The notes beneath the pieces were generated by a model. It searched no databases. It had not been told where the DNA came from and saw nothing but the letters and a program-made list of their open reading frames with translations. This document shows positions 1 through 9,161 of a stretch of DNA of 64,000 bases, one piece after another (position 1 is the stretch's first letter; each line of letters opens with the position of its first letter). A program made the translations under genes and the position numbers. The DNA comes from a virus, in the IMG/VR virus record IMGVR_UViG_3300011113_000642, positions 30,855 through 94,854 of that record; one strand, written 5' to 3'.

Positions 1-1
1 G

Positions 2-514
2 TATCGTCCCAGCGATCAGGCTGGAGATTATATGTTTGATTTGCGTTATCAAATGACCTTATTTGATTTCTTTGGTCTGTATTTTAATCAAGGTGGCTTG
101 TCTCAAGGACCCATGGCATCTTATATGGAAGCCATGCAATACATTTCGTTGATTAACGATGTATTTAATTATCCTTGCTCTTATACCTATACTAAATCTA
201 CAAATCGCTTATTTTTAGAACTTGAAACAAGTAAACTACAACTGGGAAATTATTTAATGGTTGAAGCTTATGTTCAAGTTAATCCGGATTATTATACAAG
301 AGTTTGGGGAGACCGTATTTTTCAAAGACATTATGCAGCAGTATTAAAGAAGCAATGGGCACAAAATCTTCTTAAATTTTCTGGAATGCCTTTACCCGGT
401 GGAGCACAGCTAAACGCCCCAGCAATGATGCAAGAGGCGGCACGGGAATTAGAAGCCATAGAAATATTATTAACCAAGACACAAGAACTTCCACCAGATC
501 CGCTAATAGGCTAA
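2..514 (+). CDS. 13: Neck protein gp13, C-terminal part
   Basis: C-terminal 170 residues of the T4 gp13 neck (head completion) protein; the reading frame is open from base 2, so the N-terminus lies before the window. The tail carries the family's LPGGAQLN segment followed by an acidic helix (MMQEAARELEAIE) like the end of T4 gp13. With gp14 it forms the collar that closes the filled head and takes the tail. The next gene, gp14, starts two bases after the stop, as in the T4 order 13-14-15. Identity rests on both sequence and order; the missing N-terminus cannot be assessed. Confidence 0.85.
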   Translation, partial: YRPSDQAGDYMFDLRYQMTLFDFFGLYFNQGGLSQGPMASYMEAMQYISLINDVFNYPCSYTYTKSTNRLFLELETSKLQLGNYLMVEAYVQVNPDYYTRVWGDRIFQRHYAAVLKKQWAQNLLKFSGMPLPGGAQLNAPAMMQEAARELEAIEILLTKTQELPPDPLIG

Positions 515-515
515 A

Positions 516-1193
516 ATGGCTACAAACCCTTATATTAACTTAACTTCTTATGGTCCAGAACAAAAACTGATCGAAGATATTACAGTTGAATTGATTCAAG
601 GAGTTGGCCAAGATTGTTATTATGTTCCAAGAAAGTATTTTAATATAGACAAAATATTTGGAGAAGATCCAGCATCTTCTTTTGAAAAAGCCTATCAGGT
701 TGAAATGTATATTCAATCATATAAAGGATTTGAAGGTACTGATGTAATTACACAATTTGGTTTAGAAATTAAAGACAAAATATCTTTGCTTCTTGCACGA
801 AGAAGATTTAAGGAAGAAGTTACCGATTTAGATAGCACAATAATAAGACCCAGAGAAGGTGATTTAATTTACTTTCCCCTTTCAAAGTCTTTATTTGAGA
901 TTAACTTTGTTGAACACGAAAATCCAATGTATCCACTTGGAAAATTGTATTCGTATCAAATAACTGCAGAACTTTTCACCTACAGTTACGAAACAATTGC
1001 AACAAACAATACGGCAATCAATTCTCCTTACACAAGCACAACAGCAGGTCTTTCTGGGTCTACTATCATTCCATTGGCCAACAATCTTGGTACTACTTAT
1101 GGAATTAATGATGTGTTACATACTGAAGGTAATTCTTATGGCTTTGATCCCAATGACCCCTTTAATGAAGGAGGATGCTCTGGGGGAGCATAA
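516..1193 (+). CDS. 14: Neck protein gp14
   Basis: 225 residues, close to T4 gp14 (256). Recognisable family blocks are the CYYVPRKY segment near residue 34 followed by IFGEDP, and the EGDLIYFPLSKSLFEI stretch near residue 115, both matching T4 gp14 closely in pattern. It is a head-tail connector protein acting with gp13 before tail attachment. It sits between gp13 and gp15, ending six bases before the gp15 start. The Gly/Asn-rich C-terminus (after about residue 170) is poorly conserved. Confidence 0.92.
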   Translation: MATNPYINLTSYGPEQKLIEDITVELIQGVGQDCYYVPRKYFNIDKIFGEDPASSFEKAYQVEMYIQSYKGFEGTDVITQFGLEIKDKISLLLARRRFKEEVTDLDSTIIRPREGDLIYFPLSKSLFEINFVEHENPMYPLGKLYSYQITAELFTYSYETIATNNTAINSPYTSTTAGLSGSTIIPLANNLGTTYGINDVLHTEGNSYGFDPNDPFNEGGCSGGA

Positions 1194-1198
1194 CAATT

Positions 1199-1858
1199 AT
1201 GTTTGGTTATTTTTACAATCAAAATTTACGTAAATTGGTGGTAGCCTTTGGTTCTCTATTTTCTAATATAGAGATTGCTCACAAAGATCCCAATACTGGA
1301 ACAAATAAAAATATTCGGGTTCCAATTCACTATTCTCCCCAAGAAAAGTTTATTCAAAGACTTTTGCAGCCTTCTTCTATTACTACAGGAACTAGAGTTG
1401 AAATACAAGTTCCAATTATTAGCTTCAATATAAACAATATTATTGTTGATAATGGGAGAAAGTTTAATCGATTTGCAAGAAACGATAGCGTAGGTGCCGG
1501 CTGTCCAGATGGTTCTGCAATAGAATCACAAATTCCGGTAAACGTTTCATTTAATTTATTTGTCTATACAAGGCACACAGACGATATGTTACAAATTGTG
1601 GAACAAATTATGCCATACTTTGTTCCAGATCACACCATCACAATGGATTTAAACTCTGTACAGCAAAATGTAAATATTCCAATTATATTGGTTAATAATA
1701 ATTTATCTGAAAGATATGATGGAGACTTTTCAAGTCGTAGATTAAATATTGCGTCGTTTCAATTTTTGGCTAAGTCTTGGATTTTTGGAAAAGTACAAAG
1801 CGCAACAGGAATTACAGGCTTTGTAAGTGGAGCAACAACAGGCATTGTTTTTGACTAA
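1199..1858 (+). CDS. 15: Tail sheath stabiliser/completion protein gp15
   Basis: 219 residues from the ATG at 1199; the opening MFGYFYNQNLRK and FGSLFSNIEI match the start of T4 gp15 (MFGYFYN...), which decides this start over an in-frame upstream ATG at 1175 lying inside gp14. A second family block, YTRHTDDMLQIVEQIMPYF, is near residue 125. gp15 caps the end of the contractile tail and joins it to the neck. It is shorter than T4 gp15 (272) at the C-terminus, where the T4 protein has a variable Pro-rich tail. Confidence 0.94.
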   Translation: MFGYFYNQNLRKLVVAFGSLFSNIEIAHKDPNTGTNKNIRVPIHYSPQEKFIQRLLQPSSITTGTRVEIQVPIISFNINNIIVDNGRKFNRFARNDSVGAGCPDGSAIESQIPVNVSFNLFVYTRHTDDMLQIVEQIMPYFVPDHTITMDLNSVQQNVNIPIILVNNNLSERYDGDFSSRRLNIASFQFLAKSWIFGKVQSATGITGFVSGATTGIVFD

Positions 1859-1860
1859 TT

Positions 1861-2310
1861 ATGAGTATTAATAAAAATTTAAGCAAACTCTTTAATGTTG
1901 GTGAGTTAAAAAACGAACCAACAAATAAAAATCTTGTTGGTGGTACTTTTGATTCAGAATCCTTTCAAAAAGATTATGAATTAGTAAGATCCAATTTAAA
2001 AGACTTAATAGGAAATGGAAACACAGCATTAGAATCTGCTTTAAAAGTAGCTACTGAATCCGATAGCCCAAGGGCTTATGAAGTTGTGGCTATTCTTTTA
2101 AAGACAATGGCCGATTTAAACAATAATGTTCTGGATGTTCATAAAAAAGCAAAAGATACAACGGCGGCACCAGCTACAAAAATCACACAAACAAACAATT
2201 CAGTATTTGTGGGATCAACCAAAGATTTACAAAATCTTTTAAATAAAGAAAGAAGCACCGAAAAAATTATCGATGCAGAGGTTGTGAATGATGAACCAAA
2301 ACAAAAATAA
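1861..2310 (+). CDS. 16: Small terminase subunit gp16
   Basis: 149 residues, like T4 gp16 (164). The central helical block SALKVATESDSPRAYEVVAI corresponds to the T4 segment with SPRHMEVFATL, followed by a helix with MADLNNNVLDVHK, and a C-terminal NNSVFVGSTKDLQ like T4 NATVFMGSPTEL. The protein forms the ring that regulates the packaging motor. It overlaps the gp17 start by 23 bases, suggesting coupled translation of the two terminase subunits. Confidence 0.92.
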   Translation: MSINKNLSKLFNVGELKNEPTNKNLVGGTFDSESFQKDYELVRSNLKDLIGNGNTALESALKVATESDSPRAYEVVAILLKTMADLNNNVLDVHKKAKDTTAAPATKITQTNNSVFVGSTKDLQNLLNKERSTEKIIDAEVVNDEPKQK

Positions 2311-3946
2311 TCAGGGTTATCGGAATAATCCTAAACTTAAGCCCCCCGGCGTAGAGTTACAATATTCAAAAGAAGAGTTGAACGAGTACATTAAGTGTGC
2401 CAAGGATCCTGTTTATTTTTGTAGTAAATATGTAAAGGTAAAAACTCTTGATAAAGGTGTTATGCCATTTAAATTGTATGATTATCAAGAAACATTTGTT
2501 CGTAAAATTCATGAAAATAGATTTGTAATTTCTAAATGGCCCAGGCAATCGGGTAAATCTACCTCCGTAATTGGTTATATTTGTCATTATGTTACATTTA
2601 ATCAAAGCGTAAATGTCGCCATTCTCGCAAATAAATTAAAAACCGCAAAGGATGAGTTGTTTGCAAAATTACAATTAGCTTATGAAAACTTACCACAATT
2701 TTTACAGCAGGGTGTTGTAGAGTGGAATAAAACAAGTTTTAAGCTAGAAAATGGTTCAAGAGTTGTCTGCGATGCAACATCTTCGTCTGCTATTCGTGGT
2801 GGTTCTTATAACCTTTTGCTATTGGATGAATATGCCTTCTTGCCATCTCATATAGCAGAAGAATTTTATTCGTCAACTTATCCCACCATTTCTGCTGGTA
2901 CTACGACAAAACTTATTATTGTATCTACGCCAAATGGCATGAATCACTTTCATAAACTTTGGGTGGACGCAAATCGTCCTGCGGGCCACAAACTTAAAAA
3001 TAAATTCGTCCCCGTGGAAGTAAGTTGGCGTGACGTACCAATTACACCAGGCGGTCCAAAACGAAATGATGAATGGGCAGCAGAACAAATCGCCAATACT
3101 AGCCCCGAACAATTTGAACAGGAATATGGTTGTAGTTTTTTGGGATCTTCAAATACATTAATTTCATCAACTAAATTAAATGTTTTGGCCCCAGAAGAAC
3201 CAATTAGCGAAAATTCTGATGGTTACAGAGTTTATGAAACTCCACAAAAAGAAAAAACTTACTTTTTGCAGGCAGATGTATCTCGGGGGCAAGGGTCAGA
3301 TTATTCGGCATTTACTATTATAGAAGCAAATAGTACTCCGTATAAAGTAGTAGCCACTTACAGAAATAATACAATTAGCCCTTTTAATTTTCCAACAGTA
3401 ATATTAAATGCTGCCAAATCTTATAATAATGCCTATGTATTAATTGAAACAAATGATTTGGGTGGTCAAGTGTCAAACATTTTGCATGCAGACTTGGAAT
3501 ATGAAAATGTTCTTATGACAAAAGTTTTGGGTAGAAAGGGTCAAATTTTATCTCAAGGGTTTGGTGGTATAGGAAAAAATGAAATGGGTATACGCACTAC
3601 TGCCCAAACTAAAAAAATTGGTTGTGCCATTTTAAAAAGACTAATAGAAGAAGACAAAATTCTTTTAAATGATGAGCGTATAATTGCCGAGTTAATGGCT
3701 TTCGTTTCTAGATCTAATACATATAAGGCAGAAGAAGGACAAACAGACGATTTGGTTATGAGTTTGGTGTTTTTTGCATGGTTAACGAGACAAGATTATT
3801 TTGCAGATCTTTTAGAGCAAGCAAAGTTTAATTATGAGGAAGCAATGAAGCCGGAAGATGATAATATTTTGTTTATTCCTAACCAAAAAAATGATGATGA
3901 TGAAAATGAATTTGTTCAGGGTGGTGTTGTTTGGTATCCCACATAA
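2288..3946 (+). CDS. 17: Large terminase subunit gp17 (ATPase/nuclease)
   Basis: 552 residues. N-terminal ATPase: Walker A KWPRQSGKST at residues 83-92, Walker B LLLLDEYAF with D180-E181, and the coupling IIVSTPNG motif near 215. C-terminal RNase H-like nuclease begins with ADVSRG near residue 328; a late Asp lies in EGQTDDLVMSL near 487. It packages and cuts concatemeric DNA at the portal. Two adjacent ATGs (2288 and 2291) are possible starts. No intein or intron interrupts it, unlike some relatives. Confidence 0.96.
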   Translation: MMNQNKNNQGYRNNPKLKPPGVELQYSKEELNEYIKCAKDPVYFCSKYVKVKTLDKGVMPFKLYDYQETFVRKIHENRFVISKWPRQSGKSTSVIGYICHYVTFNQSVNVAILANKLKTAKDELFAKLQLAYENLPQFLQQGVVEWNKTSFKLENGSRVVCDATSSSAIRGGSYNLLLLDEYAFLPSHIAEEFYSSTYPTISAGTTTKLIIVSTPNGMNHFHKLWVDANRPAGHKLKNKFVPVEVSWRDVPITPGGPKRNDEWAAEQIANTSPEQFEQEYGCSFLGSSNTLISSTKLNVLAPEEPISENSDGYRVYETPQKEKTYFLQADVSRGQGSDYSAFTIIEANSTPYKVVATYRNNTISPFNFPTVILNAAKSYNNAYVLIETNDLGGQVSNILHADLEYENVLMTKVLGRKGQILSQGFGGIGKNEMGIRTTAQTKKIGCAILKRLIEEDKILLNDERIIAELMAFVSRSNTYKAEEGQTDDLVMSLVFFAWLTRQDYFADLLEQAKFNYEEAMKPEDDNILFIPNQKNDDDENEFVQGGVVWYPT

Positions 3947-3949
3947 ATT

Positions 3950-3957
3950 ACTAAATA
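3950..3957 (+). promoter_or_regulatory. T4-type late promoter box for gp18
   Basis: ACTAAATA, one mismatch class from the T4 late octamer TATAAATA, 24 bases before the gp18 ATG and following the gp17 stop. A GAGG Shine-Dalgarno lies between box and start. Late promoters of this type are recognised by gp55-RNA polymerase, and gp55 is encoded here at 27683. Confidence 0.5.
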
Positions 3958-3981
3958 TTTAAACGGTAGAGGAATACTTAA

Positions 3982-5292
3982 ATGGCCAACGACAAACTTA
4001 GCTCTTTTAATAGTAGCAATCAATTTTTTGTAGAAACCGCAATCAATCCTTTAATCTGCGGTGTTCTAATGGGCAACACCTACAATGCAGGTTTTACTTT
4101 TAATGGAGTTTGTGGTCCCACTATGGATCCGGGTGGTATTTTTGGTTGGCTAATTTATAGCAGAACATCCAGAACCAATCCAGTTGGAACTACCGCAGAT
4201 TCTTACATTACATATACAAATTCCCAAGATTTGGTTTATGATTTAAATCAGTTGAGTGGGATAACAAATGCTCTATTGACCGGTTCTTCTGGTGGAAATA
4301 CTCACGCATTTTTTACAAATAGAGGGACAGATCCGGCAAATTCAATTACAAATATCGGAACATTGAATAACGGTATTGATTTCTTATTTGCTCTTAATTA
4401 TTTGGCATACGGTGGTAATTTAGTTATTGCACCAAAAACACAAGGGCTGGATCAATATATTGCCGACAGTGATACTTATTTTGATGCAGTTGTTGCAAGA
4501 GAAGCTGGTGCCTCATTATGCCAATGGTTGGAAACACAACCCTATACAATGGGAATTTTTCCAAGTATAGCAGTGGACGGTGTCACCGGACTTGGTATTA
4601 CGATGGCAAATTACGCTTCGCTGTTCAGCAGTTCATCTTTGGTAACAGGAACAACCGTTGCAAATAGAATTTTTAATGTTCGTGGCATAAAAACTGTTGC
4701 AGATCTAGACACAACAACCCTATATCCAAACAGCCGTTTGACTTATGACTTGCCCGCATCAGTAGATGTAGCCGGTTTCTTTAACAGATCAAAAAATCAA
4801 AATAAGTTATATTTAACCGTGGCTGGTTTAGATTTATCTACCATTTTAAATGGAAAAATTTCAAACGGCTCTATTGATTGGTCCAACGCCATTAAAACAA
4901 CACTAAGAACCAATAGGGTAAATTTCTTTGTAAATTATACTCAAAACAATTTCTTAGGATCTGATTTAACTGGTGCAACTGCAAATGCAACAATTTTATC
5001 AGAAAATAGAATCGGCCCGGCAAATCTTAAAGTTGCTTTAAATAAACTCTTAAATGATATTGGTTTGAAGTATTTGTACAAAATTAATAATGCTCAAACA
5101 AGAGCACAAATTACCGCAGAAATTCAAACTGGTTTAGATCCATTTGCTCCATTCATCGATACTACCAAGACACAAATTGTTTGCAACAATTCCAACAATA
5201 CTGATAATGGTAGCTCTTTGACTATGCAAGTAGTAATTCAACCAATCCTTTCAATTGAATCCTTCGGAGTCACTGTAACACTCACACAATAA
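3982..5292 (+). CDS. 18: Contractile tail sheath protein gp18 (short form)
   Basis: 436 residues against 659 in T4. Order (after gp17, before gp19), the Gly/Ser/Thr-rich composition and the C-terminal segment with IEIQTGLDPFAPFID-like helix followed by strand-rich tail (MQVVIQPILSIESFGVTVTLTQ region) fit the sheath C-terminal domain that packs on the tube. N-terminal region FVETAINPLICGVLMGNTYNAG is the likely linker strand. The short length suggests loss of the outward-facing inserted domains seen in T4. Its last base is the first base of the gp19 ATG. Confidence 0.8.
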   Translation: MANDKLSSFNSSNQFFVETAINPLICGVLMGNTYNAGFTFNGVCGPTMDPGGIFGWLIYSRTSRTNPVGTTADSYITYTNSQDLVYDLNQLSGITNALLTGSSGGNTHAFFTNRGTDPANSITNIGTLNNGIDFLFALNYLAYGGNLVIAPKTQGLDQYIADSDTYFDAVVAREAGASLCQWLETQPYTMGIFPSIAVDGVTGLGITMANYASLFSSSSLVTGTTVANRIFNVRGIKTVADLDTTTLYPNSRLTYDLPASVDVAGFFNRSKNQNKLYLTVAGLDLSTILNGKISNGSIDWSNAIKTTLRTNRVNFFVNYTQNNFLGSDLTGATANATILSENRIGPANLKVALNKLLNDIGLKYLYKINNAQTRAQITAEIQTGLDPFAPFIDTTKTQIVCNNSNNTDNGSSLTMQVVIQPILSIESFGVTVTLTQ

Positions 5293-5840
5293 TGGCAAGC
5301 AACAATTCCATAATCAATTTTAAAACTGGTTTTAATGGCGGTACTCGCGCCAATAGATTTCGCGTTTATCCAACATGGCCAAATTTAGGTTCATTGGTCC
5401 CAGAACAAGAAGAGGCATCTTTTAAAATTGTTTCAGCTTCATTGCCGGCAACTCAGATTAATACCATAGTCGTGCCATACCGAGGTCGCCAAATTACATT
5501 TCCCGGTGACAGAATGTATAGTACCTGGGCAATTGGAATATATGACGATGGAAACACCAAAACTCTTTGGAAAGGACTACATAAGTGGGCCGAAGAGATG
5601 GATGGTCACCTTACACACACCGTGGCTAATAATGATTATAGCTATAAAACATGGCAGACAACTTGGAGAGTCGAACAATTGAATCCAAACGGCGGTGTTT
5701 TAAAAACAATTTTTCTTGAAAAGTGTTGGCCATCTGTTATTGGTGAAATTAATCTAAACATGGCCGAAGTTGGATTTGTTGGCTTTAGTGCTACTTTAAC
5801 CTTTGATTTTCTTAGAATTAAAGACAATTATAATTCATAA
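5292..5840 (+). CDS. 19: Tail tube protein gp19, copy 1
   Basis: 182 residues; T4 gp19 has 163. Family features: an N-terminal FNGGTRANRFRVYPTWP strand, ASLPATQI turn, the GRQITFPGDRMYSTWAIGIYDD block matching the T4 VAGDRTFDDWTVTVMND pattern, and C-terminal LEKCWPSVIGEINLNM like T4 IKGLWPTNVGELQLDW. It should build the inner tail tube. The ATG overlaps the gp18 stop (TAATG). The neighbouring gene is a diverged second copy. Confidence 0.9.
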   Translation: MASNNSIINFKTGFNGGTRANRFRVYPTWPNLGSLVPEQEEASFKIVSASLPATQINTIVVPYRGRQITFPGDRMYSTWAIGIYDDGNTKTLWKGLHKWAEEMDGHLTHTVANNDYSYKTWQTTWRVEQLNPNGGVLKTIFLEKCWPSVIGEINLNMAEVGFVGFSATLTFDFLRIKDNYNS

Positions 5841-5851
5841 TAAGGAAAATT

Positions 5852-6376
5852 ATGCTTATAAATTTTAAAGAAAACTTCAATGGTGGTACAAGATCAAATA
5901 GATTTCGTATAACTGGTAATTTTCCTTTTGGTGGCCAATTTACAGATTATCATGTTAGGGCTACAACAATTCCCACAGTTTCTACTAAAAATTTAAGTTA
6001 CGATTATTTTGGAAGAAAGTATTATTATCCGGGTGAAAAAGAATACGGAACTTGGTCTTTTCAATCATGGGATGATATTGATGATAATAATATGTGGGGA
6101 AAATTGCAGCGCTGGCAGGATAGAATAAACAATCACGATACAAATAAAACAACAGATCTAAAAACTCAAAATGTTTATAAAGCCTACGATTGGTTTGTTG
6201 ATCATCTAGATTTAAATGATAGAAGAGAGCCATTAAAAAGATTTATTCTTCATGGTTGCTGGCCAGCAGCAATTCAGCCAGTTACTTTAAATATGGGCAG
6301 TCCAAACGTGTTAAATAGTTTTAACGTTATTATTGTTTTTGATTATCTTGAAATTTTAGGTGTGACCAGAAGGTGA
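5852..6376 (+). CDS. Tail tube-like protein, gp19 paralogue (copy 2)
   Basis: 174 residues with the same landmarks as the preceding gene in the same order: INFKENFNGGTRSNRFRI, ATTIPTVS, GRKYYYPGEKEYGTWSFQSWDD and LHGCWPAAIQPVTLNM. The pair clearly arose by duplication, with considerable divergence. It may replace gp19 in part of the tube, form a tube cap or terminator, or be a baseplate-proximal ring. A good AAGGA ribosome site precedes the ATG at 5852. Confidence 0.85.
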   Translation: MLINFKENFNGGTRSNRFRITGNFPFGGQFTDYHVRATTIPTVSTKNLSYDYFGRKYYYPGEKEYGTWSFQSWDDIDDNNMWGKLQRWQDRINNHDTNKTTDLKTQNVYKAYDWFVDHLDLNDRREPLKRFILHGCWPAAIQPVTLNMGSPNVLNSFNVIIVFDYLEILGVTRR

Positions 6377-6381
6377 AAAAA

Positions 6382-7941
6382 ATGGAAGTAGATATTTTTG
6401 GATTTCAATTTGGAAAAAAACCTGCTACAAAAGTAGAAAAAGAATCGCAGTCAATTCAATCATTTACCGCTCCAGAAGTATATGACGGAACTGTAACTGT
6501 TGAAGCTGGTGGGTTTTTTGGTACGGTATTAGATTATGCAACAACAATGCGCGATGAACAGCAATCGGTCATCCAATACCGAAATATGTCTGTTTATCCA
6601 GAATTGGATAATGCCATTGATGAAATTGTAAACGCCGCTATTGTTCCCGGAACAGACGGAAAGCCAGTAAAACTTGATCTTTCAAATTGTCCAGTTTCAG
6701 ACAATATAAAAAATAAAATTTATAAAGAATTTGAAACAGTTTTACATTTATTAGATTTTAATCATAAATCGTATGAAGTTTTTCGTAGATGGTACATAGA
6801 TTCAAAAATTTATTATAACATCATAATAGACAAAGAACTTCCTATGGAAGGTATTCAGGAAATTATTCCAATTGATCCTTTAAAGATTAAAAAAGTTCGT
6901 AAACTTAAAAAAGAAATGGATAAAGGTACAAATGGTACCCCAGTCCAATTAGTTAAAGATATTGAAGAATTTTACGTTTATACAAATACCGATAAAGAAT
7001 CATATATTATGACCGGTCCACAAGGATTGCATTTATCCTTGGACAGCGTAGTATACGTTCCTTCCGGTTTAATTGATTTGAATACCAAGAGAGTATTGGG
7101 TTACTTACACAAAGCAATTCGCCCATTGAATATGTTACGACAAATGGAAGATGCTTTGTTGGTTTACCGTATTGCCCGTGCTCCAGAGCGCCGTGTATTT
7201 TATGTCGATGTTGGACAACTTCCAAAACAAAAAGCAGAACAATACATGAGAGACATGATGAGTCGTTTCCGCACAAGACTCATCTATAATCAAGATACCG
7301 GTGAAATCAGAGATGAACGGAAGTTTATGTCTGTATTGGAAGATTACTGGTTGCCTCGCCGCGAAGGATCTCGGGGCACCGAAATCAGCACGCTTCCTGG
7401 TGCACAATCACTTTCACAAATTGAAGATGCCGAATACTTTAAGAAGAAACTATACGGTTCACTTAACGTTCCACTTAGCCGCCTAACACCGGAAAGCACC
7501 GGATTTAATATGGGTCGCTCAAGTGAAATTACTAGAGAAGAAATTAAGTTTTACAAATTTATTGAGCGTTTAAGATTCCAGTTTTCAAAACTTTTTATGG
7601 ATACTTTAAGAGTTCAACTTCTTTTAAAGGGAGTTATGACAGATGAAGACTGGAGACAATTAAAGTCTGATATTAAGTTTGTCTTTAATACCGACAATTA
7701 TTTTTGGGATTTAAAGGAAGCAGAAATTTTAGCAGAACGGTTAAAAATGCTTTCGTTTGTTGAACCTTATATTGGTAAATACTTCTCTACCGAATATGTA
7801 AAGAAAAATATTTTGAAATATTTACCAGAAGAATTGGTTGAACTTGAAAAACAAATGGCAACCGACAGACAACGAATTGCACAGGAACAAGCAGCAATGG
7901 CAGCACAACAAGCTGCGCAGGCAGGAACTGTAGAGGGATAA
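6382..7941 (+). CDS. 20: Portal vertex protein gp20
   Basis: 519 residues from ATG 6382 (T4 gp20 has 524). An in-frame GTG at 6373 exists, but AGAAGGTG just before 6382 is a good ribosome site for the ATG. Typical portal blocks are RNMSVYPELDNAIDEIVNAA near residue 70, the RIARAPERRVFYVDVGQLPK segment near 265 and LYGSLNVPLSRL followed by FNMGRSSEITREEIKF near 365-390. The C-terminus is Gln/Ala-rich. It forms the dodecameric DNA channel and nucleates head assembly. Confidence 0.96.
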   Translation: MEVDIFGFQFGKKPATKVEKESQSIQSFTAPEVYDGTVTVEAGGFFGTVLDYATTMRDEQQSVIQYRNMSVYPELDNAIDEIVNAAIVPGTDGKPVKLDLSNCPVSDNIKNKIYKEFETVLHLLDFNHKSYEVFRRWYIDSKIYYNIIIDKELPMEGIQEIIPIDPLKIKKVRKLKKEMDKGTNGTPVQLVKDIEEFYVYTNTDKESYIMTGPQGLHLSLDSVVYVPSGLIDLNTKRVLGYLHKAIRPLNMLRQMEDALLVYRIARAPERRVFYVDVGQLPKQKAEQYMRDMMSRFRTRLIYNQDTGEIRDERKFMSVLEDYWLPRREGSRGTEISTLPGAQSLSQIEDAEYFKKKLYGSLNVPLSRLTPESTGFNMGRSSEITREEIKFYKFIERLRFQFSKLFMDTLRVQLLLKGVMTDEDWRQLKSDIKFVFNTDNYFWDLKEAEILAERLKMLSFVEPYIGKYFSTEYVKKNILKYLPEELVELEKQMATDRQRIAQEQAAMAAQQAAQAGTVEG

Positions 7942-7942
7942 A

Positions 7943-8356
7943 ATGCAAAATACCACACATTTATTGCTAAAGCATGGATTAAAATACTTGGTTTTAGAAA
8001 ACCAAGATTTATTTAAGCAAAATATTACACAAGCCTTAGCAATAAAATTGCATGAAAGTTTTGGTGAAATTAAAAAAGATGTTTGCCAAAATTTGCTTCT
8101 TTCTACGGAAAATACCGAAGCTTCTGAAGATTTAAATGAATTTGTAAGTTTTATTGAAAAATTTACTCCAGGAACTTATAAATTTAAAAATGGTTCTAGT
8201 ATAAATATTTCTGAATCTGATGTGAAATACTTAAAGTGTCTTTTTGAAAATCTAAGCCCCAAAAATAGAAGTAAAATGGTTTCAGAAATTTTAAATGATG
8301 GAGCAGCATTCAAACAACACGTAATGTTTTCACAGAAAGTAAAAAACCTATTATGA
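7943..8356 (+). CDS. Putative prohead core protein (gp67/68 position)
   Basis: 137 residues, helical, Lys/Glu/Asn-rich, with no motif I can assign. It begins one base after the gp20 stop and overlaps the next small gene by ATGA. In T4 the genes between portal and protease (67 and 68) encode prohead core proteins cleaved by gp21, so position suggests the same job. That is an inference from order only; sequence similarity to T4 gp67 or gp68 is not evident by eye. Confidence 0.4.
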   Translation: MQNTTHLLLKHGLKYLVLENQDLFKQNITQALAIKLHESFGEIKKDVCQNLLLSTENTEASEDLNEFVSFIEKFTPGTYKFKNGSSINISESDVKYLKCLFENLSPKNRSKMVSEILNDGAAFKQHVMFSQKVKNLL

Positions 8357-8517
8357 AAAATAACATCCGCCAAATGATCAAAAATGTAATTGAAGAAAAT
8401 GCCGTAACCTTTAAGGAGCAAACTGGCAAAGTTCTTTATACTAAAGTTGGTCAAAAACTACAAGAACAATATAAGGCCGTAGCCAAACAAGTTTTTTCTA
8501 AGAAAGAACAAGAATGA
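8353..8517 (+). CDS. Small helical protein (54 aa), likely prohead core
   Basis: A 54-residue frame that begins in an ATGA overlap with the upstream gene and ends in an ATGA overlap with gp21, so it is fully embedded in a translationally coupled chain. The protein is basic and helical: FKEQTGKVLYTKVGQKLQ then EQYKAVAKQVFSKK. Its place between portal and prohead protease matches the T4 core genes 67/68. Function is inferred from position and no motif proves it. Confidence 0.6.
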   Translation: MKNNIRQMIKNVIEENAVTFKEQTGKVLYTKVGQKLQEQYKAVAKQVFSKKEQE

Positions 8518-9161
8518 AACTAATCACTGAACTTACTGAAGATATTAAGTACGTTAAAGAAAATGTTGGTAACGGTGAAAAGACCTACTTCATTGAGGGT
8601 GTTTTTATGCAATCAGGTGTAAAAAACCGCAATGGTCGTGTTTATCCACAAGGTACTCTTTTAAAAGAATGCAACAGATACATTAATGAATATGTTAACA
8701 AAGGTCGTGCTCTCGGTGAATTGAATCACCCAACTGGGCCAACCGTAAATCTGGATCGTGTATCTCACATTGTAAAAGAACTTCATGAAGATGGCCATAA
8801 TGTTTATGGTAAAGCCAAAGTTCTTGACACCCCAATGGGTAGAATTGTTAAAAATCTTATTGAAGAGGGTGCTCAACTAGGCGTATCAACCCGTGGTATG
8901 GGTTCATTAAAATCGAAGGGTGGATATCAAGAAGTTCAAGAAGATTTTATGTTGGCTGCAATTGATATTGTTGCCGATCCTTCTGCACCAAATGCATTTG
9001 TAAATGGTATTATGGAAGGTCGTGAATGGATGTTTATCGATGGTATTTGGCAAGAAAGACAAGCAGCCGAAGCCAAAAAATTAATCCGCGAATCTTCCAA
9101 AAAAGACTTAAATAAAAATATTGTAAAGGTTTTCCAAGATTACTTTAAGAAACTAGGATGA
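8514..9161 (+). CDS. 21: Prohead core protease gp21
   Basis: 215 residues, near T4 gp21 (212). The family's catalytic His sits in ALGELNHP (near residue 72) and the Ser in LGVSTRGMG (near residue 124); FIEGVFMQSGVKNRNGRVYP near 25 is the conserved N-terminal strand region. It is a serine protease of the herpesvirus-assemblin type that processes core and capsid proteins at (L/I)-x-E sites during head maturation. Start overlaps the upstream gene (ATGA), and the next gene again overlaps its stop. Confidence 0.95.
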   Translation: MKLITELTEDIKYVKENVGNGEKTYFIEGVFMQSGVKNRNGRVYPQGTLLKECNRYINEYVNKGRALGELNHPTGPTVNLDRVSHIVKELHEDGHNVYGKAKVLDTPMGRIVKNLIEEGAQLGVSTRGMGSLKSKGGYQEVQEDFMLAAIDIVADPSAPNAFVNGIMEGREWMFIDGIWQERQAAEAKKLIRESSKKDLNKNIVKVFQDYFKKLG

